In this document: piece by piece, positions 25,593 to 33,376 of the stretch
Layout of the letters: every line of letters begins with the position of its first letter
How positions within the stretch are numbered: position 1 is the first letter of the stretch
NCBI GenBank assembly: GCA_964408735.1
Contig: CAYPAX010000008.1
Coordinates: 7,702-71,701 of the forward strand
From: UBA7887 sp964408735
Lineage (GTDB): Bacteria > Pseudomonadota > Alphaproteobacteria > UBA7887
Direction of reading: 5' to 3'
DNA length: 64,000 nt
Notes under the pieces: generated by a model
Databases searched by the model: none
Told to the model about the DNA's origin: nothing
Seen by the model: the letters and a program-made list of their open reading frames with translations, nothing else
Position numbers and translations under genes: made by a program

Positions 25593-27172
25593 GCGAACAA
25601 ACCAGCTATTCCGGCATTCCGCTCGAGCCTTTCTATGCGCCCGAGGGCGAGAGCGAGGCCCCCGGCGCCTATCCCTACACCCGCGGCAAGCGCCTGCCGC
25701 GCCCGGGCCAGTCGTGGATATTGCGCGAGCTTTCCGGCGAGGGCACGGCCGAGCGCTCCAATGCCCAGTTCAAGTCGCTGATCGCCAAGGGCCAGCAGGG
25801 CCTAGACGTCATCGGCGATTCGCCGACCATGGCCATGCTCGATGCGGACCATCCCCACGCCGTGCACGCGGTGGGCACGCAAGGCGTCTCGCTGTGCTGC
25901 CGCGCCGACTACGAGGCGCTCTACCGCGACCTGCCGTTGGATAGCTTGAGTTTTTCGCAATCCCTGCCCTCGGTGGCGGCGATCGCCGGATTGTATCTGG
26001 TCGCCACGGCGCGCGGCGTGCCGGCGGAGAAGCTGCGCGGCTCTGCCATTCAGGTCGCCTTGTACGAGGACGATTGCTGCTATTCGCGCCACCTGCCGCT
26101 GGCCTTGCGCACGCGCCTGGCCACGGACTCGATCGCCTTTGCCACGGCGAAGATGCCGAAATTCCACGCCCTGCTGGAGGACACCTATTATTTCAGCGAG
26201 ACAGGCCTCGAGTCGGTCGAGGAAATGGCGTTGGGCTTCGTCGAGCTGCGCTTCTACATCCGCGAGCTGATCAAGCGCGGCATCGACGTCGACGCCTTCG
26301 CCCCGCGCATCGGCATATTGCTGACCTGCCGCATGGACCTGTTCGAGGAGATCGCCAAGATCCGCGCCTCACGCCGGCTCTATGCGCGCATGATGAAAGA
26401 CGAGTTCGGCGCCCGCGATGAACGCTCCATGGCGCTGACCGTGACCGCGCATACCTCGGGGCTCACCATGACGGCGCAGCAGCCGGTCAACAATGTCGCG
26501 CGCGGCGGCATGCAGGCGCTGGCCATGGCGCTCGCCGGCGTCCAGGCGATGGAGATCTCGACCTTCGACGAGGCCTACCGCACGCCGAGCGAGGAGGCCC
26601 ATCTGGTGGGCCTGCGCACCCAGCAGATCGTGCAGCTGGAGACCAACGTCACCAAGGTGGCGGACCCCCTGGGCGGCTCCTACTATGTCGAGGCGCTGAC
26701 CGACGAGATGGAGCGGCGGATTGCCGCCGAGGTCGCGCGTATCGAGGCCGCGGGCGATATCGCCGAGCTTGCCGAACAGGGCTATTTCCGGCACATCTTC
26801 GCCACTGCCATGGAGCGCCTGGGCCGCGATCTCGCCGACGGCACCCTGCAGCGCGTCGGCGACACTTGCCATACCGTGCCCGAGGACGAGGACCGCATGC
26901 TCAAGGACGCCGCCGAGGTGAAGATCGAGCCCTATCGCGAGCAGATCGATCGCATCCGCGACTTCAAGGGCAGCCGCGACCAGGAAAGCGTCAAGCAGGC
27001 GCTCGGTGCCCTGCACGATGCCGCGCGTGAGCCCGACCGCGACCTCATGGCGCCCTATGTCGCCGCACTTGCTGCCGATGCAACGGTTGGCGAGACCGCC
27101 GGCGTGCTGCGCCAGGCCTACGGCCAGCCCTACGATCCCCTGGCGCGGCTGCCGTCGCCGCTCGATGGCTGA
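25589..27172 (+). CDS. Cobalamin-dependent acyl-CoA mutase, large (catalytic) subunit, divergent
   Basis: A 527-residue protein aligning with the TIM-barrel domain of methylmalonyl-CoA, isobutyryl-CoA and 2-hydroxyisobutyryl-CoA mutases. Landmarks include AKGQQGLDV, PKFHALLE, IDVDAFAPRIG, HTSGLTMTAQQPVNNV and VADPLGGSYYVE, all homologous to the known order. Key positions differ: the Tyr of the mutase RQYAGFS segment is Leu (LRELSGE), and the active-site His of GYHMQEAG is replaced (TYYFSETG). A substrate other than methylmalonyl-CoA, or changed chemistry, is therefore likely. The B12-binding subunit is encoded next (27165). The gene is coupled to the FabG-like SDR upstream. Confidence 0.88.
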   Translation: MSEQTSYSGIPLEPFYAPEGESEAPGAYPYTRGKRLPRPGQSWILRELSGEGTAERSNAQFKSLIAKGQQGLDVIGDSPTMAMLDADHPHAVHAVGTQGVSLCCRADYEALYRDLPLDSLSFSQSLPSVAAIAGLYLVATARGVPAEKLRGSAIQVALYEDDCCYSRHLPLALRTRLATDSIAFATAKMPKFHALLEDTYYFSETGLESVEEMALGFVELRFYIRELIKRGIDVDAFAPRIGILLTCRMDLFEEIAKIRASRRLYARMMKDEFGARDERSMALTVTAHTSGLTMTAQQPVNNVARGGMQALAMALAGVQAMEISTFDEAYRTPSEEAHLVGLRTQQIVQLETNVTKVADPLGGSYYVEALTDEMERRIAAEVARIEAAGDIAELAEQGYFRHIFATAMERLGRDLADGTLQRVGDTCHTVPEDEDRMLKDAAEVKIEPYREQIDRIRDFKGSRDQESVKQALGALHDAAREPDRDLMAPYVAALAADATVGETAGVLRQAYGQPYDPLARLPSPLDG

Positions 27173-27584
27173 GATGGCGCGCCCGATCAAGATCCTCGTC
27201 GCCATCCTCGGCACCGACCAGCACGAGGTCGGCGCCCTGGCGGTCTCGGCCTTGCTGCGCGATGCCGGCATGGAGGTGATCTACAGCGGCCGCTTCAACC
27301 TGCCCGCCGGAGTCGTCACCAGCGCCGTGCAGGAGGATGTGGACGTGATTGGCATCAGCGCCCATTCCTGGGAATATCTGCATTACCTGGACGATATCTT
27401 CGCCGGCCTGGCGGAGGCGGGGGCGGACATTCCGGTGGTCGTCGGCGGCTCGGTGGTGACGCCGGGCGACAAGGCCAAGGTGCTGGCGCAAGGGGTTGCG
27501 GCGGCGTTCGGCCCCACCGACAGCGCGGCGGAGATCGTTGCCGAGATCCGCCGGCTCGCGGCGGCGGAGGAGGAGATTCAATGA
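27165..27584 (+). CDS. Cobalamin-binding small subunit of acyl-CoA mutase
   Basis: A 139-residue B12-binding domain of Rossmann fold. The base-off/His-on motif DxHxxG is present as DQHEVG near residue 18, the partner Ser region is GISAHS, and the GG motif is VVVGGSVV. Length equals separate small subunits such as those of isobutyryl- and 2-hydroxyisobutyryl-CoA mutases. The start may be ATG 27165, inside the end of the large-subunit gene, or ATG 27174, just after its stop. It should form a complex with the large subunit. The next gene overlaps its stop by 4 bp. Confidence 0.92.
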   Translation: MAEMARPIKILVAILGTDQHEVGALAVSALLRDAGMEVIYSGRFNLPAGVVTSAVQEDVDVIGISAHSWEYLHYLDDIFAGLAEAGADIPVVVGGSVVTPGDKAKVLAQGVAAAFGPTDSAAEIVAEIRRLAAAEEEIQ

Positions 27585-27955
27585 CCGACAATGAGGTAGC
27601 CGCGCGCCTGGGTCACCTGCCGGCGCTGGTCAACGGCAATATGGCGCTGGTGCGGCGCGGGCGGACCCTCAACGAGACCATTCTGGTCGGGGCGGGGGAT
27701 ATCCCGGTGTATGTCACGGTGAGCGGCGGCGAGGTCGCCGAGGTGGCGCGCGGGCCGGTGCTGATGCGCTCGTGGCGCTTCGCCATCCGGGCAAGTGCCG
27801 AGGCCTGGGGGCGCTTCTGGCAGCCCATGCCGGAGCCCGGCTTCCACGACATCCTTGCCATGACACGGTTCGGCCATGCCACCATCGAGGGCGATTTGCA
27901 GCCGCTGATGGCGCATCTGCGCTACGTCAAGGAGTTGCTGGAGGCGCCGCGATGA
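27581..27955 (+). CDS. Small SCP2-like protein of the mutase operon
   Basis: A 124-residue protein overlapping the B12 subunit (ATGA) and the hydrolase downstream. The C-terminal half, with SWRFAIRASAEAWGRFW, ALAMTRFGHATIEGD-like order and a final LMAHLRYVKELL helix, resembles SCP2 sterol-carrier-type domains that bind acyl chains or acyl-CoA. The match is weak and only by pattern. Its position between a mutase and a hydrolase supports a role in handling a hydrophobic acyl substrate. Confidence 0.65.
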   Translation: MTDNEVAARLGHLPALVNGNMALVRRGRTLNETILVGAGDIPVYVTVSGGEVAEVARGPVLMRSWRFAIRASAEAWGRFWQPMPEPGFHDILAMTRFGHATIEGDLQPLMAHLRYVKELLEAPR

Positions 27956-28800
27956 GCCTGGCATTCGAGCCCATCACGGGGCGCTACGCCACGCTGAGCC
28001 TGGCGGGCAGGCCCTGCCGCATCTATCTGGAAGAGGCGGGCAGCGGCATCCCCTTGCTCTGCCTGCACACCGCCGGCGCCGATAGCCGCCAGTATCGCCA
28101 CTTGATGCTCGACGAGGCCGTGACGGATCGCTTTCGGGTGATCGCCTTCGATCTTCCCTGGCACGGCAAGTCCCTGCCGCCGCCCGGCTACGAGGACGAG
28201 GAATATCGCCTGACCACCGCGTCCTATGTCGAAGCCATCCTCGCCGTTGCCGTCGGGCTCGACTTGCAGGACCCGGTGCTCATGGGCTGCTCCATGGGCG
28301 GACGCATCGTGCTGGAGATTGCGGCCCGCCACGCGGAACGCTTCCGCGCCCTGATCGGCGTCGAGTGCGCCGACCACCAGACGCCCTGGTACGACACCGA
28401 CTGGCTGCACCGCGGCGACGTGCACGGCGGCGAGGTCTGCGCCGCCATGATCTCAGGCCTGGTCGCGCCCCAGTCGCCCGCCCAATACCGCTGGGAGACC
28501 CTCTGGGGCTACCTGCAAAGCGGCCCCGGCATCTTCAAGGGCGACCTGCATTTCTACCGCGAGGATTCCGACTTCCGCGACCGCGCCGCCCTGATCGACA
28601 CAGCGGTTTGCCCACTCTATCTGCTGACCGGCGAATACGACTTCTCCTGCACCCCCGAGGACACCCTGCGCACCGCTGCCGCCATCCCCGGTGCCAAGGC
28701 AACCATCATGAGGGAACTCGGCCATTTCCCCATGAGCGAGAACCCGGCGCGCTTCCACGAATATCTGATGCCGGTGCTGGCGGAGATTTGCGCGAAATAG
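27952..28800 (+). CDS. Alpha/beta hydrolase
   Basis: A 282-residue alpha/beta-hydrolase-fold protein. The oxyanion-hole region is LLCLHTAGADS, the nucleophile elbow is GCSMGG (Ser near residue 110), the acid is in LLTGEYDFSC, and the catalytic His is in ELGHFPMSENP near the C terminus. The triad is complete. ATG 27952 overlaps the previous stop. As the last gene of the mutase operon it may release or cleave the final acyl product, as a thioesterase or C-C hydrolase. Confidence 0.9.
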   Translation: MSLAFEPITGRYATLSLAGRPCRIYLEEAGSGIPLLCLHTAGADSRQYRHLMLDEAVTDRFRVIAFDLPWHGKSLPPPGYEDEEYRLTTASYVEAILAVAVGLDLQDPVLMGCSMGGRIVLEIAARHAERFRALIGVECADHQTPWYDTDWLHRGDVHGGEVCAAMISGLVAPQSPAQYRWETLWGYLQSGPGIFKGDLHFYREDSDFRDRAALIDTAVCPLYLLTGEYDFSCTPEDTLRTAAAIPGAKATIMRELGHFPMSENPARFHEYLMPVLAEICAK

Positions 28801-28848
28801 CCTGCGCCGCCGGAATGGGGTCCGCCGCCGAATTGGGGTCACGCCGAA

Positions 28849-28873
28849 TTGGGGTCAAGTCTTTCATTTTAGC
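28849..28873 (+). repeat. Left arm of 25-bp perfect inverted repeat
   Basis: This segment begins TTGGGGTCAAG and ends TTTTAGC. It is the exact reverse complement of 29843-29867 on the other side of the transposase gene, and is preceded by two more partial GGGGTC copies. Confidence 0.9.
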
Positions 28874-28927
28874 GTTGATGATTCTATGATTGTCGACGGC
28901 CAAATCATAACAACCGGACCGAACGCC

Positions 28928-29764
28928 ATGGCACGTCCCTTGCGGCTCGACTTTCCCGGCGCGCTTCACCACGTGACGGCGCGGGGCAATGCGCGCCAGG
29001 ACATCTTCTTCACGGCCGATGACAGGCAGCATTTTCTCGACAATTTGGGGAAGGTCTGTGAACGACTCGGTTGGATATGCTATGCTTACTGTATGCTCGA
29101 TAACCACTATCATATTCTGATAGAGACGCCGACCGGCGGCCTCGCCCGCGGCATGCGGCAAGTCAACGGTGTCTACACGCAATACGTCAATCGCGTGCAT
29201 GATCGCGTCGGGCACCTCTTTCAGGGGCGCTACGCCTCGATCCTGGTTCACAAGGAGAGCCATCTGCTCGAGCTCTGCCGCTACATCGTGCTCAACCCGG
29301 TCAGGGCCGGCCTGGCCGACGCCGCAGGCGACCATCTGTGGTCGAGCTACCGCGCCACCGCCGGAGCGTCGCGCGGGCCGGCGTGGCTGCATAGCGATGC
29401 AGTATTGAGCCTGTTCGGCGGCGCGCCGCGCACCGCCAGGGCGCGGTATCGGCGATTCGTGGCGGAAGGGGCGGCAAGGCGGCCCTGGGACAATCTGGTC
29501 GATCAGGTCTTTCTCGGGCCGGCCGGCTTCGCTGCCGAGATGAAGGCGCGCGTCGGCGATACCGATGCCCTGACCGAGGTGCCGCAAGCGCAAAGGCGGG
29601 CGCCGGCGCATGGCCTCGACTGGTATGCCGCCGAGACGCCGGACCGCAACGCCGCCATGCTCGCGGCCTGGCAGTCGGGCGATCACACGCAGCAGGCCAT
29701 AGCGCGGCATTTCGGCATTCATTACACCACCGTCTCGCGCCTTCTCAAGCGCCTGGGGGCATAG
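28928..29764 (+). CDS. REP-associated tyrosine transposase (RAYT, Y1_Tnp domain)
   Basis: A 278-residue single-strand transposase of the IS200/IS605-related RAYT group. The start ATG 28928 (MARPLRLDFPGALHHV) matches where family members begin; an ATG at 28886 adds 14 doubtful residues. The HUH motif is DNHYHILIE near residue 58, GHLFQGRYAS follows, and the catalytic Tyr is in CRYIVLNPVRAGL near residue 120. A C-terminal extension ends with a helix-turn-helix (QQAIARHFGIHYTTVSRLLK). Both flanks carry GGGGTCA repeats with perfect long inverted copies, the expected substrate of such enzymes. It is probably domesticated or still able to move these repeats. Confidence 0.93.
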   Translation: MARPLRLDFPGALHHVTARGNARQDIFFTADDRQHFLDNLGKVCERLGWICYAYCMLDNHYHILIETPTGGLARGMRQVNGVYTQYVNRVHDRVGHLFQGRYASILVHKESHLLELCRYIVLNPVRAGLADAAGDHLWSSYRATAGASRGPAWLHSDAVLSLFGGAPRTARARYRRFVAEGAARRPWDNLVDQVFLGPAGFAAEMKARVGDTDALTEVPQAQRRAPAHGLDWYAAETPDRNAAMLAAWQSGDHTQQAIARHFGIHYTTVSRLLKRLGA

Positions 29765-29808
29765 CTGTCCGCGGGCCCGTCTTGGGGTCAGCGGGTTTTG
29801 GGGTCAGG

Positions 29809-29906
29809 TCTTTCCCTTTAGCATATTATGTTTTTCTAAAATGCTAAAATGAAAGACTTGACCCCAATCTGGATGAAATGAAAGACTTGACCCCAATCTG
29901 GATGCG
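29809..29906. repeat. Right-flank repeat cluster of the RAYT element (hairpin plus tandem copies)
   Basis: Position 29843-29867 is the right arm of the 25-bp inverted repeat. The unit containing GAAAGACTTGACCCCAATCT is present twice (29851 and 29880, period 29 bp). An imperfect inverted copy (GGGGTCAGGTCTTTC...TTTAGCAT) upstream folds with it into a long hairpin with a loop of about 16 bases. The cluster fills the gap between the transposase stop and the convergent NAD-kinase-like gene, where it could also act as a transcription barrier. Confidence 0.82.
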
Positions 29907-29909
29907 CGT

Positions 29910-30806
29910 TCAGGGGGTGACGAGGTTCAGCGTGCGCTCCGACAGCGTCACCTGCGCGGTGATGCCCCAGTCGAAGCGCAGGTAGTCCTGCTCGATACCG
30001 TCGGCGAAGATGACGCCGTCGTCGTTCATGCGCGAGGTCAGGGAGAGGCCGTGTTGCTGTTCCACCGCGCCGAAGGCGAGGGTGCTGCCGGATTGTTTGC
30101 TGGGCCAGGGCTCGCGGGCGAAATAGAGGGCGCGGCGCTCGTCGGGCGCCAGCGCCTCTTGCCGCTGGGTCGCGGTCATGATGGAGCGCGCCCAGCCGCT
30201 CAGGCCCGTGCCTGTGGAGACGATCACGCCGGAGGACGACTGGTACTCCTCCACCTCGCCGTCGCGCAGCACATAGCGCGCCGACTGGTGCGAGCGGTGG
30301 CCGAGGAAAAGCTCGTTGAGCGCCGAGAGCGACTGGCCGTCGTCGAGGCTCGCCTGCACCATGGTGCGGCGCTGCAAGTCGACGTCGCCGGCGGCGACGC
30401 GCGGTAGCAAGGCGGGCAGGGCGTCTGCCGACAAAGCGGTGAGAATGCCCTCGGTCGTCTGTGGATCGGGTGTCACACCGAGCACGGGCTGGCCACTGAG
30501 ATACTTGGCCAGGTTCGCCACCAGGCCGTCCTGGCCGACGGCGATGACGATGTCGTTGTCGCCGAACAGGAAACGGTCGAGGTCGTCGCGCAGCACCTGG
30601 GCGATCGACCAGTCGTCGGGCACGGCGCGCTTGACCTGGCCCTCGGCGGCCAGCTGGCGCTTATTTTGCTTGTCGAGCGTCGCCAGGCTCTGGCCGCGGC
30701 TTTCGAGGAAGAACTCGGTCTGGCCGCGCGTCGCGTGGCTCGCCAGCAGGCGGTCGAATTCCGTCTGCCGGGTCACCACCACCGCTCTTGCCGCCAGGCC
30801 GCTCAT
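29910..30806 (-). CDS. NAD kinase-like protein
   Basis: A 298-residue protein with the ATP-NAD/diacylglycerol-kinase fold. The nucleotide motif GGDGT is altered to VGQDGL near residue 88; the NE motif is seen in LNELFLGH, and the second glycine-rich motif is VSTGTGLSGW. These match the order of NAD kinases but with a changed first motif, so it may phosphorylate NAD poorly or bind it as a sensor. It follows an SPFH-domain gene by 10 bp and both are divergent from an NrtR-type regulator of NAD metabolism. That arrangement supports a link to NAD(P), stated as inference. Confidence 0.78.
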   Translation of the reverse strand: MSGLAARAVVVTRQTEFDRLLASHATRGQTEFFLESRGQSLATLDKQNKRQLAAEGQVKRAVPDDWSIAQVLRDDLDRFLFGDNDIVIAVGQDGLVANLAKYLSGQPVLGVTPDPQTTEGILTALSADALPALLPRVAAGDVDLQRRTMVQASLDDGQSLSALNELFLGHRSHQSARYVLRDGEVEEYQSSSGVIVSTGTGLSGWARSIMTATQRQEALAPDERRALYFAREPWPSKQSGSTLAFGAVEQQHGLSLTSRMNDDGVIFADGIEQDYLRFDWGITAQVTLSERTLNLVTP

Positions 30807-30816
30807 GGTTCGCTCC

Positions 30817-31800
30817 CTACTCTGTCGCAGCGTGGCTCAGGGCGCCGCGCATCTGGCCGAGCAGGCTCGAGAGCATGTCGGGCGTGATGCTGAGATTGTC
30901 GATGCGCTCCAGCTTGCCGGCGAAGTCCCGTGCGGCAAGGCCCATCAGCACGGCGGGCGGCAGCTCGCGATAGACGGCCATGCGCGCCTGCTCCATGTCC
31001 GCCGCGGCCTGGTCGACGGTGCGGATGCGCCCGGCCTCGGCTTCGGCGTGGACCTTCAGCGCCTCGGCCTCGGCCTCGGCTCTCGCCATGTCGTTGGCGG
31101 CCTCGCGGGCGATCAGATCCTGTTCGCGGGCGGCAAGCTCGATGCGGTTGTTGAGCTCGTTCTCGGTGATCGCGCGCTCCTTGTCGACGGCGAGCGCCCG
31201 GCGCGCGAATGTCGCTTCGTCCGCCTGCTGCTGCAGGCTTTCGAAGGTCGGCGCCTGCAACGCCCGCGCCAGCTCGCTGCTGGGCTGCAGGCTAGCGACA
31301 CGAATGCCGACCAGGCCCAGGCCGATATCGGCAAGCGAGCTGTCGGCATCGAAGCCATCGGCAATGATGGCCTGCAACGGCGCCACGCCGGCATCGAGCA
31401 GGTCGCGCACACCGAATTGGGCGAGACGCGCATTGGCGAACTGACCGACCAATGAGACAAGCAGGGTATTCACCTGATCCAGCGGCTCGCCGATGTGTTG
31501 ACCGGTCTTCAGATCCAGGGTGAAATCCACGCGGTCGCCGAGGGCTTCAGGATCGGTGACGCGCCAGGTGACGATGCCTTGCACGGTGAGCTCCTGGAAA
31601 TCCGCGGACTGGCCCTTGAGCACGAACGGCAGCTGCCGGTCGGCCATGGGAATCTCGCTGATCGAGGCGCCATCGGGGCGGCACCAGAAGGCCAGGCCGC
31701 GCCCCGAGCGCACGCGGCGGCCGTTGCGGAAAAGCTGCACGTGGGCGGAAGCGTCCGACCGGAACTGCCGCAGGGTCGGGTAGGATGTGATCTGTGCCAT
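30817..31800 (-). CDS. SPFH/band 7 domain protein
   Basis: A 327-residue protein from ATG 31800 behind AGGAG. An SPFH domain spans about residues 20-200 (VQGIVTWRVTDPEAL, the LLVSLVGQ and AIIADGF helices), followed by an Ala/Glu-rich coiled coil (about 200-285) and a C-terminal helical tail. No N-terminal transmembrane helix is seen, unlike stomatins, so it is a cytosolic or peripheral scaffold. It is paired with the NAD-kinase-like gene and divergent from the NrtR-like regulator. Confidence 0.86.
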   Translation of the reverse strand: MAQITSYPTLRQFRSDASAHVQLFRNGRRVRSGRGLAFWCRPDGASISEIPMADRQLPFVLKGQSADFQELTVQGIVTWRVTDPEALGDRVDFTLDLKTGQHIGEPLDQVNTLLVSLVGQFANARLAQFGVRDLLDAGVAPLQAIIADGFDADSSLADIGLGLVGIRVASLQPSSELARALQAPTFESLQQQADEATFARRALAVDKERAITENELNNRIELAAREQDLIAREAANDMARAEAEAEALKVHAEAEAGRIRTVDQAAADMEQARMAVYRELPPAVLMGLAARDFAGKLERIDNLSITPDMLSSLLGQMRGALSHAATE

Positions 31801-31851
31801 GTCGGGAACTCCTCTTCTTCTTGCGGCTTGCCGCCGAGGCTTCTTTGCGAT

Positions 31852-31896
31852 AGTGTGTATATGACACTTAGTATTCGTGTTGTCAAGACACTAAGT
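31852..31896. promoter_or_regulatory. Tandem AGTGT/ACACT dyads, probable NrtR operator
   Basis: AGTGT-N7-ACACT lies at 31852-31868. Right after it, TTAGT (31868-31872) and ACTAA (31890-31894) bracket a GTGT-N7-ACAC dyad at 31878-31892. Both lie in the 100-bp divergent region between the SPFH and NrtR-like genes. Short TAGTGT/ACACTA dyads in such positions agree with NrtR-type operators, and the placement would let the regulator control both sides. Confidence 0.5.
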
Positions 31897-31899
31897 CAC

Positions 31900-32568
31900 A
31901 TGAGCCATACCTACGACTATCCCCATCCCGCCGTGACGACCGATATCGTCGTGTTCACGGTCGACGAAGGTGTGCTGAAGCTGCTGGGGATCCGGCGCAA
32001 GGCGGCGCCGTATCAGGGGCGCTGGGCGCTGCCGGGCGGCTTTGTCGAGATCGACGAGTCCATTGATGCCTGTGCCGCGCGGGAGCTGGCGGAGGAGACC
32101 GGGCTCGCCGGCATCTATCTCGAGCAGCTCTACACCTTCGGCGCGCCGGATCGCGATCCGCGGGAGAGGGTGATCAGCGTCGCCTATTACGCGCTTGCGC
32201 CGTTGCACGGTCTCGCGCTCAGGGCCGGCTCGGACGCCGCGGCTGCCGCCTGGCACGACATCGATGCCTTGCCGGAGCTGGCTTTCGACCACCGGGATAT
32301 CGTCGCCATGGCGCGAGAGAGGGTGCGGGCGAAGATCGAGTATTCCGACCTCGGGCTGATGTTCATGCCGGAGAGCTTCACTTTGTCGGACGTGCAGGGG
32401 CTTTACGAGACCGTCTCCGGGCAGCCGCGCGACAAGCGGAATTTCCGCAAGTGGCTATTGTCTCTTGACCTGATCGAGGAAACGGGCGAGATGCGGGCCG
32501 AGGGCGCCCATCGTCCCGCCAAGCTCTACCGGCGGACGAGCCCGAACGAGCTGACGATCATCCGCTGA
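31900..32568 (+). CDS. nrtR: NrtR-type Nudix transcriptional regulator
   Basis: A 222-residue two-domain protein. The N-terminal Nudix domain (about 10-140) has a nearly complete Nudix box, GGFVEIDES ... RELAEETGL; the C-terminal winged helix (about 145-222) includes FTLSDVQGLYE and KRNFRKWLLSLDLIEETGE, both hallmark segments of the NrtR family. NrtR proteins repress NAD biosynthesis or salvage genes and respond to ADP-ribose. ATG 31900 follows the dyads; an in-frame ATG at 31861 would put the dyads inside the gene. Divergent partners are the SPFH and NAD-kinase-like genes. Confidence 0.9.
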   Translation: MSHTYDYPHPAVTTDIVVFTVDEGVLKLLGIRRKAAPYQGRWALPGGFVEIDESIDACAARELAEETGLAGIYLEQLYTFGAPDRDPRERVISVAYYALAPLHGLALRAGSDAAAAAWHDIDALPELAFDHRDIVAMARERVRAKIEYSDLGLMFMPESFTLSDVQGLYETVSGQPRDKRNFRKWLLSLDLIEETGEMRAEGAHRPAKLYRRTSPNELTIIR

Positions 32569-32577
32569 GGCGACAGC

Positions 32578-33252
32578 ATGCAAATCTCCGATGTCGAACA
32601 GGCCTTGCGCACGGCGGGACTGGCGCCGCGTGGTGCGTTTCACCCCGAGCCCGCCGACGGCGTGCCGGATATCGCACCGGGGCGGCCGACCGGCACCCTG
32701 GTGCTGGCGGGCAATGCGGGGCCCGAGATGTGGCGCGCCTTCGTGGCGGCGACGGGGGCGCCGGCCGGCGGCCTCGACGGCTGGTCCGACGAAGTCTTGA
32801 GCCGGGCCGCCGAGCAGTGTGGCGCCATGGCCGTCTTCCCCTTCAGCAAGCCGCCGCTGCCGTTTCAGCGCTGGGCCTGCCGTGCAGGACCCTGCTTCAG
32901 CTCGCCCCTCGGTATCCTGATTCATGCCGATCACGGCCTTTGGCACGCCTTTCGCGGCGGCCTGGCATTTGCCGAGCGCCTCGATCTGCCGCCGCCGGAC
33001 GAGCGCCCCAACCCCTGCGAGGCCTGCCCGCAGCGGTTCTGCCTGACGACCTGCCCGGTGTCGGCCTTCAGCGAGGACGGCTATGACGTTCCCGCTTGCG
33101 CCGTCCATGTCGCGGAAAACGGGGACGGCGACTGCCTTTCGCTGGGCTGCCGGGCGCGGCGTGCCTGTCCGATCGGGCGTGGGGCACGCTACGAGCCGGC
33201 CCAGGCACAGTTTCACATGGAGTCGTTCCTGCGCGCCCGCCTGCCCGCCTGA
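32578..33252 (+). CDS. Cys-rich iron-sulfur protein, QueG/ferredoxin-like
   Basis: A 224-residue protein. The N-terminal two-thirds contains VFPFSKPPLPFQRWACRAGP and HADHGLWHAFRGG. The C-terminal third carries two Cys groups, CEACPQRFCLTTCP and CRARRACPIG, which can hold one or two 4Fe-4S clusters as in epoxyqueuosine-reductase-like proteins. The full QueG cobalamin domain is not present. It follows nrtR by 9 bp and precedes the corrinoid protein gene by about 125 bp. A role in reductive reactivation of the corrinoid is possible but not shown. Confidence 0.72.
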   Translation: MQISDVEQALRTAGLAPRGAFHPEPADGVPDIAPGRPTGTLVLAGNAGPEMWRAFVAATGAPAGGLDGWSDEVLSRAAEQCGAMAVFPFSKPPLPFQRWACRAGPCFSSPLGILIHADHGLWHAFRGGLAFAERLDLPPPDERPNPCEACPQRFCLTTCPVSAFSEDGYDVPACAVHVAENGDGDCLSLGCRARRACPIGRGARYEPAQAQFHMESFLRARLPA

Positions 33253-33376
33253 GCCTTGACGCCCTTAACATGGGTTATTGCCGTCATTGCCGCACTTGAG
33301 CCGAATGGCGGACACTGGGGTTCGAGAATTCTCACGATATCGACCTCCCCTGCCAACCAAGCCATGGGTGACGCAC

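Larger units (their letters stand above)
28811..29906. mobile_element. REP/RAYT-type element: transposase with long terminal inverted repeats
   Basis: A RAYT transposase gene (28928-29764) is flanked by GGGGTCA-containing repeats. Upstream, three GGGGTC units occur at 28817, 28835 and 28851. A perfect 25-bp inverted repeat joins 28849-28873 to 29843-29867. Downstream, the arm is repeated in direct orientation with a 29-bp period (29851 and 29880) and also forms an imperfect local hairpin with 29809-29824. No IS-type target-site duplication was identified. Boundaries are approximate. Confidence 0.75.

Noticed and set aside
24798..27584. Possible B12 riboswitch before the mutase genes
   Set aside because: The gaps are only 0-62 bp and contain no B12-box-like sequence; the genes overlap.
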